A stretch of 64,000 nucleotides of DNA, from assembly GCA_902384795.1 (NCBI GenBank), contig CABMDC010000007.1, forward strand, positions 79,717-143,716. Reading direction: 5' to 3'. The stretch's first letter is position 1. Each line of letters opens with the position of its first letter. Below the pieces are notes generated by a model, which was given only the letters and a program-made list of their open reading frames with translations, searched no databases and had not been told where the DNA came from. A program made the translations under genes and the position numbers. The DNA is from Candidatus Gugararchaeum adminiculabundum (GTDB taxonomy: Archaea; Micrarchaeota; Micrarchaeia; Burarchaeales; Gugararchaeaceae). Positions 30,691-38,685 of this stretch are shown piece after piece.

Positions 30691-32179
30691 GCAAGGCGGA
30701 ATAGGATTCGCAATCCAGGATTCGTATACTGTTAGCGAGGGGACCCTGACTGCGAAAATCACCATTGGCAAAAAGGAAGGGGAGAAAATACGTTCTTATA
30801 TAGTGGACATCCCCCAGTGGGATGAGGCAACCGAGGCATTTGTTGAGGACATCAAAACCGACCTGTTGCGGAAAATCACGATTACCAGCCAGGAGGCATC
30901 GAACCTCAAAATGTCCGAGGAGCTCAAGGACAAGTTCCTGGCGATGGGAAAGAAAATGGTGCGCGAGGGGATGCCCAACATTGGCGATGAGAAAGCAGAA
31001 TTGATTGCGCGAAGGATTAACCAGGAAATGCTTGGCTTGGGGGATATTGAATTCTTTTTGCGGGATGACTGGATTGAGGAAATCGCGGTCAATGGGGCCG
31101 GACAGGCGGTGTGGATTTACCACCGAAAATACGGCTGGATGAAAACCAACATCACGGTTGATACGGAAAACAAAATCTGGAATTATGCGAGCTCGATTGC
31201 GCGAGGCGCGGGAAGGCAGATCAACACCCAGAGCCCGCTTTTGGATGCATACCTTTCCACAGGGGACCGGGTGAACGCAACGCTGTTCCCGATTTCCTAT
31301 TTCGGAAACACCATTACCATTAGGAAATTCGCAAGAAAACCGTGGACGATTACCGATTACATCAAAACAAAGACGATTAATGCGGAAGTTGCGGCTCTCC
31401 TGTGGCTGGCAATGCAGTACGAGGCTAACGTGCTGGTTTCAGGAGGAACCGGCGCAGGAAAAACCAGTTTGCTAAACGTATTGTCCATGTTCATTCCGCA
31501 GAACCAAAGGGTGATCAGCATTGAGCAGACCAGGGAAATCACCCTGCCTTCGCATTTGCAATGGGTTCCGCTCGTAGTCAGGCAGGCAACCAGCGAGGCG
31601 AAAGGCGAAATTGGAATGCTGGATTTGATGATAAATTCGCTGAGGATGAGGCCTGACAGAATTATAGTGGGGGAAATCAGAAGGGCCGAAGAGGCGCAGG
31701 TTCTGTTTGAGGCGATGCACACCGGGCACTCGGTTTACGCGACACTGCATGCGGAAACTGTTGCCGAAACAGTGCGGAGGCTGACAAGCCCGCCCATCAA
31801 CACTCCTGCGGTGATGATGGAATCATTGCACCTGATTATCACCATGTACAGGGACAGGAAGAACAATATCAGGAGGGTGTTCGAGGTGGGCGAAATTGTG
31901 CCCACTGACCGCGAGGGAGTCACCCAAAGGGTGCTGTTCCGCTGGAGGCCATTCAGGGATGAGCTGGTGTCTTCGGAGCAGAGCGTCCGCCTGCTGGCGC
32001 AGATTAAAACTTATACCAACATGACCGATGAGGAGATGAAAAAGGATTTGGAGGACAAGAAGAGGATTCTCGAGTGGATGGCCAAGAGAAACATCAACTC
32101 GATTGATGAGGTCGGAAAAATCATCTCGGCCTATTACGATGATGCGGCTAGCGTGCTGAGAATGATTGGCAAGGAGTAA
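30674..32179 (+). CDS. TadA/VirB11-type pilus assembly ATPase
   Basis: 501 residues. Walker A SGGTGAGKTSLLN at about residue 257, Asp box and Walker B RMRPDRIIVGEIR, His box HTGHSVYATLHAE. These are the signatures of the type II/IV secretion ATPases that power archaeal pilus and archaellum assembly. The N-terminal domain (ELKDKFLAMGKKMVREGMPN) is the archaeal GspE/TadA extension. AGGAGGTT precedes the ATG. The two downstream genes encode its membrane platform. Confidence 0.92.
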   Translation: MKKDARQGGIGFAIQDSYTVSEGTLTAKITIGKKEGEKIRSYIVDIPQWDEATEAFVEDIKTDLLRKITITSQEASNLKMSEELKDKFLAMGKKMVREGMPNIGDEKAELIARRINQEMLGLGDIEFFLRDDWIEEIAVNGAGQAVWIYHRKYGWMKTNITVDTENKIWNYASSIARGAGRQINTQSPLLDAYLSTGDRVNATLFPISYFGNTITIRKFARKPWTITDYIKTKTINAEVAALLWLAMQYEANVLVSGGTGAGKTSLLNVLSMFIPQNQRVISIEQTREITLPSHLQWVPLVVRQATSEAKGEIGMLDLMINSLRMRPDRIIVGEIRRAEEAQVLFEAMHTGHSVYATLHAETVAETVRRLTSPPINTPAVMMESLHLIITMYRDRKNNIRRVFEVGEIVPTDREGVTQRVLFRWRPFRDELVSSEQSVRLLAQIKTYTNMTDEEMKKDLEDKKRILEWMAKRNINSIDEVGKIISAYYDDAASVLRMIGKE

Positions 32180-32259
32180 GTCTGTAAGCACGGCAGTAAG
32201 TTAGCAAGCAGTAAGCCGCAAGTCAGCAGGCAGAAAGCGGGCTGGAAAGAGCAACAACG

Positions 32260-33207
32260 ATGAACGGTGTACCCATGGCTGTAAATGCAATCCCTTTTCT
32301 CCCCGTATCTGTGAAGCGGGCCAGGAAAATCGGCCACGGATTCTATCCCATTGCAGCTTTGCTTGAGGGCATGTTCCCAGGGCTTGATTTGGATTTGGAG
32401 CAGTCGGAGAACGAGCTCAGGCCCAAGGAGTATATCGGGTGCGCGCTTCTTGTGTTCACGATTTATTTTGCGCTCATCGGGATTGTCGGAATTGGGATGG
32501 CGCTAAGGCTCGGATGGGAAATGGAACTGAAGCAGCGGCTTCTAATCCTGTTTGGCGCATTCTCCATTGCGTTCATTATTTTCGGCTATATCATGCTCTA
32601 CCCGAAATGGCGCGGGTCAAAAAAGAAACTGGAGACTGAAAAAAATCTTCTGTTCGCCATGAGGCACCTGATGATCCAGACAACCGCAGGAGTCCCGCTT
32701 TTCGATTCCATGATTTCCGTGAGCGAGGAGAGCGCGACCGGTGCGCGGGGCGAGGGAGTGAAAACAGGCTATGGCGAAATCAGCAGGGAATTCAGGCGAG
32801 TGGTTGCCGAAGTGAGGGGCGGGAAGGAACTGAGCGCGGCGCTGGAGCAGAGCGCGGAAAGGAACCCCTCGCAATATTATAGAAGGGCGATGACCCAGCT
32901 TTCGAACGCGAACCGCGCGGGAGTGAAAATAACCACGGTGCTTGCAGAGCTGGTGGATTTCCTTGCCACGGACCAGATGATCAAGGTGCGCGAGTACGGC
33001 TCGCAGCTGAACACGCTTGCGCTGTTCTACATGTTCGCGTGCATCATCGCGCCCACCATGGGAACGATTTTCCTGGCGGTGGCATCAACGCTCACACCCA
33101 TGCAGATGGGCGAGCCGATTTTCATCGGGATACTGATGGGGATAGTGACTGCGCAGATTATGTTTTTGGGCCTGATTAAAAGCAGAAGGCCTTCGGTGGC
33201 GCTATGA
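32260..33207 (+). CDS. TadB-like pilus assembly membrane protein (T2SSF domain)
   Basis: 315 residues; the start may be ATG 32260 or 32275. Two hydrophobic segments near the N-terminus (YIGCALLVFTIYFALIGIVG, LLILFGAFSIAFIIFGYIML), a cytoplasmic T2SSF domain (FAMRHLMIQTTAGVPLFDSM, EVRGGKELSAALEQSAERNP) and two C-terminal helices. It is the polytopic platform partner of the ATPase. Its TGA overlaps the next gene's ATG (ATGA). Confidence 0.85.
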   Translation: MNGVPMAVNAIPFLPVSVKRARKIGHGFYPIAALLEGMFPGLDLDLEQSENELRPKEYIGCALLVFTIYFALIGIVGIGMALRLGWEMELKQRLLILFGAFSIAFIIFGYIMLYPKWRGSKKKLETEKNLLFAMRHLMIQTTAGVPLFDSMISVSEESATGARGEGVKTGYGEISREFRRVVAEVRGGKELSAALEQSAERNPSQYYRRAMTQLSNANRAGVKITTVLAELVDFLATDQMIKVREYGSQLNTLALFYMFACIIAPTMGTIFLAVASTLTPMQMGEPIFIGILMGIVTAQIMFLGLIKSRRPSVAL

Positions 33208-34154
33208 ATTTCATCACACAAAAAATCTAGCAGCTCATAGATGACGGGGACCTGAGGTTCGAGGCAGCGGACTTCGTGATCAAAATGCTAGTCTATGGAT
33301 TGGGGCTGGGAATCGGGATAGGGTTGATATTTTTCAACTACTCGCTGGACCTTTCGCTGCTCTATGGCTGGGCAGCTTTCATGTTCTTTGAAATTTTAAT
33401 CTACCTGCTTCTCTTCTCCGCGGCTCGCAGGAGAATCGCGCTCATAGAGGAGGCGCTTCCGGAATTTTTGAGCATAATGGCGAGCAATATCCGCAGCGGG
33501 CTCACCCATGACCGGGCGCTCCTGATGTCTGCAAGAAAGGAGTTCGGGCCCCTGAAAACCGAGGTGGACAGGGCTGCGAAACTTGCAATCACCGGAACCC
33601 CGCTGACAGAGGCGCTGATGGGCATGAACAACAGGGTTGCGTCCGAGACGTTTGGAAAGACAATCAGGCTGATAGTCGAGGGGGTTAATTCAGGAGGGGA
33701 TTTGGCGGAACTGCTGGAAAAAACCTCGCTGGATATCAGGAGGTTCGGGGCGCTGAGAAGGGAGATTAATGCAACGGTGATGGCGTACAAGCTGTTCATC
33801 TATGCCGCGATTGCGCTGGGTGCGCCCTTGCTCTATGCTGTTGCGAACTTTTTGGTGCGCGCGCTGCAGGCTACAAGGGGAAAAATCGATTTCAGCTCCC
33901 TGGCCCAGGCGCAGGGAAGCCTGCCCATAAACATAAGCTCCGGGACCATTCCTGCTGAAACGATGATGCTGTTTTCCATTGCCGCGATTTCCTTGACCGC
34001 CATTTTCGGGTGCATGGCCGCAGGTGTAATCACCAAGGGAAAGGAGAGCGAGGGATTTCTTACGATGCCCGTGATGCTGTTTGTTTCGCTGGGGGTTTTC
34101 TTTGCGATCAGCCTGATGCTGCAGGCTGTGCTAAGCGGGGTATTCGGCGGATAA
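33204..34154 (+). CDS. TadC-like pilus assembly membrane protein with in-frame TAG at codon 9
   Basis: The natural start is ATG 33204, overlapping the previous stop as ATGA. It reads MNFITQKI, then TAG (33228-33230), then QLIDDGDLRFEAADFVIKML in the same frame, which matches the N-terminal pattern of the partner protein (RPKEYIGC..). The remaining 290 residues hold a T2SSF domain (FLSIMASNIRSGLTHDRALL, VEGVNSGGDLAELLEKTSLD) and several membrane helices. Reinitiation at GTG 33276 or ATG 33285 could still give a near-complete protein. Role: second platform subunit of the pilus machine. Confidence 0.8.
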
Positions 34155-34311
34155 GGGCAAGGCCAATGCTAAGAATTGAGGAATAAAAAAGAAGAATAAA
34201 GAAAAAGGAAAAAAAGGAAAGAGTGTAGGGCAAGAATAAACATTAGCTAATGCTGAGAATTAAAAAAATAAAGAAAAAAAGAAAATAAAAAAGAAAGAAA
34301 CTAAGCCAGGC
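34155..34311 (-). terminator. Low-complexity intergenic tract; terminator of the minus-strand pilin
   Basis: 157 bases between convergent genes with no coding signal. The plus strand is A/G-rich with runs such as AATAAAGAAAAAAAGAAAAT, giving T-rich sequence after the minus-strand pilin stop. GCTAATGCTGAGAATTAAAAAA repeats an earlier CAATGCTAAGAATTGAGG, so the tract contains a short imperfect duplication. Confidence 0.45.
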
Positions 34312-34779
34312 TTAGCTCACTTTTCCTGTCAAGGTTCCTGCGTCGGTGTAGGAGAACCCTGTGGCAGTGTCGGTGTAGGTAATCTTCACTGAAACCGAGT
34401 ACGAGCCTCCGCTTGAAGGCGGGGTCGTGAATGTGCCGAGGGTCAGAGTCCCTGATGACTGGCCGTTTGAAACTGCCGTTACAGTCGAGAAGGAAACGGT
34501 CTGTGTTCCCAAAGTTGCGTTCACGTTTGTGATGTTTATGTCACTGCCGACCTGGTTCCTAAATTTCGCCGTAAGGGCTCCGGAGCCTGCAACATTCCAT
34601 CCGGTTACACCGACCTTGGTGAACCCTGCCGCCCTGCTTCCGGTGAACATCCCGATGTCGAATATTCCCAGCGCAAACAGCGCGCCCACGACGAGGACTA
34701 TTAGCAACAGTGCCCATCCGTAGGTCATTAAAAAATCCAGGGCCGCTTGGCCTTTCTTCTCTCTTTTACTGATCAACAT
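34312..34779 (-). CDS. Probable major type IV pilin
   Basis: 155 residues. Class III signal peptide KKGQAALDFLMTYGWALLLI, the commonest archaeal pilin form, almost identical in pattern to the pilin at 59789. The mature domain is Thr/Ser/Gly-rich without cysteines (SNGQSSGTLTLGTFTTPPSS), typical of a structural pilin. It faces the pilus operon convergently and has its own transcript. Probably the major subunit of the pilus made by the 30.7-34.2 kb machinery. Confidence 0.85.
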   Translation of the reverse strand: MLISKREKKGQAALDFLMTYGWALLLIVLVVGALFALGIFDIGMFTGSRAAGFTKVGVTGWNVAGSGALTAKFRNQVGSDINITNVNATLGTQTVSFSTVTAVSNGQSSGTLTLGTFTTPPSSGGSYSVSVKITYTDTATGFSYTDAGTLTGKVS

Positions 34780-34917
34780 ATCACCTTAGGGGCGATTTGC
34801 CCTCAGGGGGTTAATAAATATTGCCAGAAATCCATGGGTGTGTGGGAAAAAGTTGAACTAAGGTTTAATGGAAGAAAAAACATGAAAACTGAAAACAGGC
34901 AAAAAGAAAAAATGAAA

Positions 34918-35637
34918 CTAGAAGACTTCCGCATCAGGGTAAACCGCAATCCCCTCTTCCCCGATTTCCATGGGTATCAGCTTGAGCGAGTGGTTTGTTG
35001 TTTCCATTTTCCGCACAAACGCGGTGCGCACGAATGAACTTGAATCTTTTTTCAGAATCACATCAAGCACAATCACGCCGCTCACAACGAATTCCTCGAA
35101 CCCGGTTGGCGAGAAAGTCTGCTCGCCTTCGCGGATATCGGCGATGACCAATGTGCTGCAGCCAAGTTTTTTTATGAGCCTGCGCAGGGTTGCGAGCGAG
35201 CGGCGCGTGTCATAGACATTGTCGAAATAGGCGCTGATTAAACTAAAGGGCTCGATGACCAGGCGCTTTGCGCCTATGCGGTCAATCTCGTCCTCTATGA
35301 GCATCTTGAAGGAATCGAATTTGGTGAGTTCAGGATTGATGATTGAGAGCTTCTTCTGCTTTATCAGCCCTTCCAGGTCCCAGTCAAACCTTTTCATGTC
35401 GTCCAGAACTTCGGCAGGCTCGTCTTCCAGGCTGATGTAAAGGCCGGGCTCGTTCTCATTTTTCGCGCCGTGGTAAAGGAACTGCATGCCAAAAGTGGAC
35501 TTGCCTGTGCCGCATTTCCCTGCGAGCAGGTTTAATGAGCCTGCGGGAAACCCGCCTTCGATTACCTCGTCCAGGCCGGGAATTCCTGACTCAACCCTTT
35601 TCACAACTTCTTTGCTTTCTTTCCTTAATTGGGCCAT
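34918..35637 (-). CDS. KaiC-like RecA-superfamily ATPase
   Basis: 239 residues from ATG 35637. Single KaiC domain: ESGIPGLDEVIEGGFPAGS, Walker A AGKCGTGKSTFGMQF, catalytic ISLEDEP, Walker B region KRLVIEPFSLISAY, and a C-terminal SGVIVLDVILKKD strand. Such proteins occur in archaeal signal transduction and in archaellum regulation (FlaH relatives). A TATA-like CTATTTATAC at about 35658-35667 is 21-30 nt upstream of ATG 35637, so the start at 35649 is less likely. It is divergent from three receiver-domain genes. Confidence 0.85.
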   Translation of the reverse strand: MAQLRKESKEVVKRVESGIPGLDEVIEGGFPAGSLNLLAGKCGTGKSTFGMQFLYHGAKNENEPGLYISLEDEPAEVLDDMKRFDWDLEGLIKQKKLSIINPELTKFDSFKMLIEDEIDRIGAKRLVIEPFSLISAYFDNVYDTRRSLATLRRLIKKLGCSTLVIADIREGEQTFSPTGFEEFVVSGVIVLDVILKKDSSSFVRTAFVRKMETTNHSLKLIPMEIGEEGIAVYPDAEVF

Positions 35638-35731
35638 GGGATTAACCATTACGCCAAAGTATAAATAGCTGACTGTGGTTTAGTTAGCTGTTAATGAAAA
35701 AGTTTGTTGGATGGGAGAAAGGGGGAAATGC

Positions 35732-36082
35732 ATGGCAAAAATACTGGTTGTTGATGACTCGTTTGACGATTTAGAAACCATAAAACAGGTGCTTGAAACG
35801 AAAAAGCACGAGGTGACGGTTGCCACCAACGGGGCCCAGGCGCTGAACGCCGCTAAAATCACAAATTTTGACCTTATACTGCTGGACATCCAGATGCCCA
35901 CACTGTCGGGCTATGATTTAATCGGGCTGCTCAAGGAAAAAATGAACGGCAGGACTAAGGTAGTGTTCGTATCCATTATACCGAGAAGGGAAGCGGACCT
36001 GACTGAAGTTGACGGCTTCATACAAAAGCCGTTTTCCCCCAAAGCCGTGCTCGAGGAAGTGGGAAGGATGCTAGCCGCATAG
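35732..36082 (+). CDS. Stand-alone response-regulator receiver domain 1
   Basis: 116 residues, only a REC domain: acidic pair in ILVVDDSFDD, phospho-acceptor aspartate in LILLDIQMP, Ser in VVFVSIIPR, Lys in FIQKPF. No output domain, so it acts like CheY through protein contact. ATG 35732 lies after GGGGGAAATGC. The next REC gene is about two-thirds identical by eye, a tandem duplication. Confidence 0.92.
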   Translation: MAKILVVDDSFDDLETIKQVLETKKHEVTVATNGAQALNAAKITNFDLILLDIQMPTLSGYDLIGLLKEKMNGRTKVVFVSIIPRREADLTEVDGFIQKPFSPKAVLEEVGRMLAA

Positions 36083-36158
36083 GGTGGGCAGAGTGGAGAA
36101 TGGAAAGTTGAGGAATGGAGCGTGGACTGGGAAAGGAGAGAATGGAGGGTGAATGCGC

Positions 36159-36512
36159 ATGGCAAAAATACTTGTTGTTGATGATTCGTTCGAGGACTTG
36201 TCCGCCATAAAGCAGGCGCTTGTAAAGGAAAAACATGTGGTGACCACTGCCACCAACGGAGCCCAGGCGCTGGATGTGGTGAAGGCAACCACCTTTGACC
36301 TGATTTTGCTGGACATCAAAATGCCCACGCTATCGGGCTATGACCTGTTCCGGCTGCTCAAGGAAAAGCTGAACGGCAGGACGAAGATAGTGTTCATTTC
36401 GATAGTGCCGAAGGGCGAAGTTGACGGCAGCGGGATTAGCGGATTCATACAGAAACCGTTCTCCCAGAAAAGCCTGGCGGATGGAGTGAAAAAGGCTTTG
36501 GGCAACAAGTGA
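36159..36512 (+). CDS. Stand-alone response-regulator receiver domain 2
   Basis: 117 residues with the full REC residue set (VVDDSFED, LILLDIKMP, IVFISIVPK, FIQKPF). Closest relative in the window is the receiver at 35732. GGGTGA precedes ATG 36159 by 6 bases, supporting this start over ATG 36153. The 70-base spacer before it is a purine-rich degenerate repeat around GGAATGGAG. Confidence 0.92.
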   Translation: MAKILVVDDSFEDLSAIKQALVKEKHVVTTATNGAQALDVVKATTFDLILLDIKMPTLSGYDLFRLLKEKLNGRTKIVFISIVPKGEVDGSGISGFIQKPFSQKSLADGVKKALGNK

Positions 36513-36604
36513 AAATGAAACGCAGATGAGGGATAGGAGAATACGTATGGCGTATGGAAGAGAAAATAGGGATGGAAGAAAATTGAAGTTATGGGGTGCA
36601 ACGC

Positions 36605-36958
36605 ATGGCAAAAACAATAATGGTTGTTGACGATGAGCCGGATATCCGAGAAACGGTGAAGACTATCCTGGAAAAGAACGGCTACCAGGTGGTGACCGCG
36701 GTCACCGGGGATGACTGCCTGAAGCAGCTGCCCAAGCAGAAGGTTGACCTGATACTGATGGACATCATGATGCCGGGCACGCCGGTGAAGGACATTGTGC
36801 CCAAGATAAAGGGGACCAAGGTCTGCTACCTGAGCGTTGTCAGGACCTCCGAAGCCGAGAAGGAGGATATGCTCAAGTCCAAGAACATCGTGGGCTTTGT
36901 CCAGAAACCGTTTGACATAAAGGAACTGCTGAACACCGTGAAAAAATTGGTAGGCTAG
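36605..36958 (+). CDS. Stand-alone response-regulator receiver domain 3
   Basis: 117 residues: IMVVDDEPDIRETVKTIL, LILMDIMMPG, CYLSVVRTS, FVQKPF. It differs from the other two more than they differ from each other, and belongs to a more standard CheY/PilH-like branch. GGGGTG precedes the ATG. It leads into the RecA-fold gene at 37031. Confidence 0.92.
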   Translation: MAKTIMVVDDEPDIRETVKTILEKNGYQVVTAVTGDDCLKQLPKQKVDLILMDIMMPGTPVKDIVPKIKGTKVCYLSVVRTSEAEKEDMLKSKNIVGFVQKPFDIKELLNTVKKLVG

Positions 36959-37030
36959 GAATGAACTGGAATTGGTTTGATTGGGGAAGATACGAAATTG
37001 AGATGCGGGATTGAGATCGGATTGATTTGC

Positions 37031-37558
37031 ATGGCTTTGAAAATAAAGGAAAAACTTGAGCAGGCGAACATCATCCTGGTGCTTGTGCCCAGCGTTGACT
37101 ATGGCAAAACAGTGGTCGACATTTCCAAGGAGCTGAGCGACAAAAGCCTTTGCTATGTCAGCCTGAACAAGACATTCGGCTCGCTCAAGGAAAATTTTGA
37201 CAAGGCGAAAATGAGGATGGACAGCGTGATTGTGATAGATGCGATTTCAAAAACCATAAGGAACACTCCGAACCAGACCGCAGGCTGTTATTTTGTGAGC
37301 TCGCCCGCGGCGTTCACCGAAATCTCGATTCTTGTGAGCAAGATCCTGAGGCACAAATTCGAATACGTGATTTTCGATTCGCTCACAAATTTGCTGGTGT
37401 ACAGTGACAAGGGGCAGATTGTGCGGTTCGTTTCGAACATCGTGAACCAGGCGCGGGAGAACAAGGCGAAAGTGGTGCTTTTCGCGCTGGACATCGACGA
37501 GCAGCAGGCGCTGATAAAGGAATGCACCATGGCTGTGGACGAAGTAATCAAACTATAG
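37031..37558 (+). CDS. RecA/KaiC-fold protein without a Walker A motif (paralogue of 43266)
   Basis: 175 residues from ATG 37031. The strand-helix order follows KaiC-like ATPases (IILVLVPSVDYGKTVVDISK, MDSVIVIDAISKTIR, FEYVIFDSLTNLLVYSDKGQ, KVVLFALDIDE), but the P-loop GxxxxGK(S/T) is absent. It should be a non-hydrolysing partner or adaptor in the signalling cluster. About half of its residues match the protein at 43266 by eye, including SSP.AFTEIS. Such proteins are common in archaeal two-component neighbourhoods. Confidence 0.72.
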   Translation: MALKIKEKLEQANIILVLVPSVDYGKTVVDISKELSDKSLCYVSLNKTFGSLKENFDKAKMRMDSVIVIDAISKTIRNTPNQTAGCYFVSSPAAFTEISILVSKILRHKFEYVIFDSLTNLLVYSDKGQIVRFVSNIVNQARENKAKVVLFALDIDEQQALIKECTMAVDEVIKL

Positions 37559-37612
37559 CTGTAGCGGAGTGGCGGAACAGGATTAGAAATTAGAATAGGG
37601 CGGGGTTGTTGC

Positions 37613-38650
37613 GTGCGGCAGAAAAAACATTTGGCAGGATTAATTGGGACTACGCTAGTAGTGGCATTGGTCGCATCGCTGGTTTTGCTTGCAGGATGCA
37701 CATCAGGCGGGCAGGGAGGCGCTGCCGCTGGGGCGAAAAAGCCGCTGAAAATTGCGATCGACCCCTGGCCAGGATATTCCTATGCTTTTGTTGCCCAGGA
37801 AAAGGGATTTTTCAAAAAGAACGGAGTTGAAGTCGAACTCGTGGTAAAGGACAGCTCGCAGACAAAGCCGGCTTACAAGAACGGCGAAGTGGACGGGATG
37901 TTCGGGGTCTACAGCGACATGCTTCTCATGAATTCAGAGGGATACGGCGGCACAATCGTGTATGTGGTTGATTATTCCGTGACAGGGGATGCGATTGTTG
38001 GGCGGGCCGAATTCAATTCGCTTGCTGATTTGAAGGGCAAAAAAATCGGGGTCGAGGGAATAAACACCTTCTCGCACATGTTCGTTCTCGCGGATTTGGA
38101 AAAACACGGGCTGAAGGAAGGAGATTTTTATATTGTTAATGTGCCCGCATCCGAAGTGCCCCGGGCGCTTGATGATGGAACAATAGACGCAGGCCACACC
38201 TGGAACCCCATGAAGGACGAGGCTGTTGTAAAGGGATATAAAATATTGGGGACTGCTGGCGAAGTGCCTGGCACCATAACGGATGTGCTTGTTTTCACTC
38301 CTGCAACAGTGCGCGACAGGCCGGATGACGTGCAGGCGGTGGTGAAATCCATGGCAGAGGCGCGCGAGTACCTGGCCACAAACAGGCAGGAGGCGCTGGG
38401 GATAATGGCAAAGAACACCAGCATGAGCGTGGCGCAGATGACCGATGGGATTAATGGCGCGAAGCTGCTCATGCTTGATGAGAATATCGAGGCGATGAAA
38501 AAGAGCAATGAAACGACTTCACTCTATGGGAGCGGGCGAATAATTTCGGATTTCTTCATCGGGCACGGGCAGATGACCGCGGAGCCGGAGTTTGACAGGA
38601 TAATCGATAGGGAATTCGTGAACAATGTGAAACAGGCAAAAACCGGTTGA
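37613..38650 (+). CDS. ABC-type substrate-binding lipoprotein (NMT1/SsuA-like)
   Basis: 345 residues from GTG 37613. Signal peptide with lipobox VLLAGCTSGGQG, then PLKIAIDPWPGYSYAFVAQE, GFFKKNGVEVELVVKDSS and DLKGKKIGVEGINTFSHMF, the pattern of the taurine/nitrate/thiamine-precursor binding protein family. No ABC permease or ATPase gene is in the window, and the neighbours are signal transducers, so it may deliver a ligand to the histidine kinase downstream. Ligand unknown. Confidence 0.83.
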   Translation: MRQKKHLAGLIGTTLVVALVASLVLLAGCTSGGQGGAAAGAKKPLKIAIDPWPGYSYAFVAQEKGFFKKNGVEVELVVKDSSQTKPAYKNGEVDGMFGVYSDMLLMNSEGYGGTIVYVVDYSVTGDAIVGRAEFNSLADLKGKKIGVEGINTFSHMFVLADLEKHGLKEGDFYIVNVPASEVPRALDDGTIDAGHTWNPMKDEAVVKGYKILGTAGEVPGTITDVLVFTPATVRDRPDDVQAVVKSMAEAREYLATNRQEALGIMAKNTSMSVAQMTDGINGAKLLMLDENIEAMKKSNETTSLYGSGRIISDFFIGHGQMTAEPEFDRIIDREFVNNVKQAKTG

Positions 38651-38685
38651 GGCAGTGAGGAGCGGGTACGGGGTAATCTGAGAAT

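Noticed and set aside
19491-33230. Pyrrolysine decoding of the in-frame TAG codons
   Set aside because: TAG is used as an ordinary terminator by several genes here (for example those ending at 5087, 13154, 19369 and 43820), the other broken genes use TGA and TAA, and no pyl genes are in the window.
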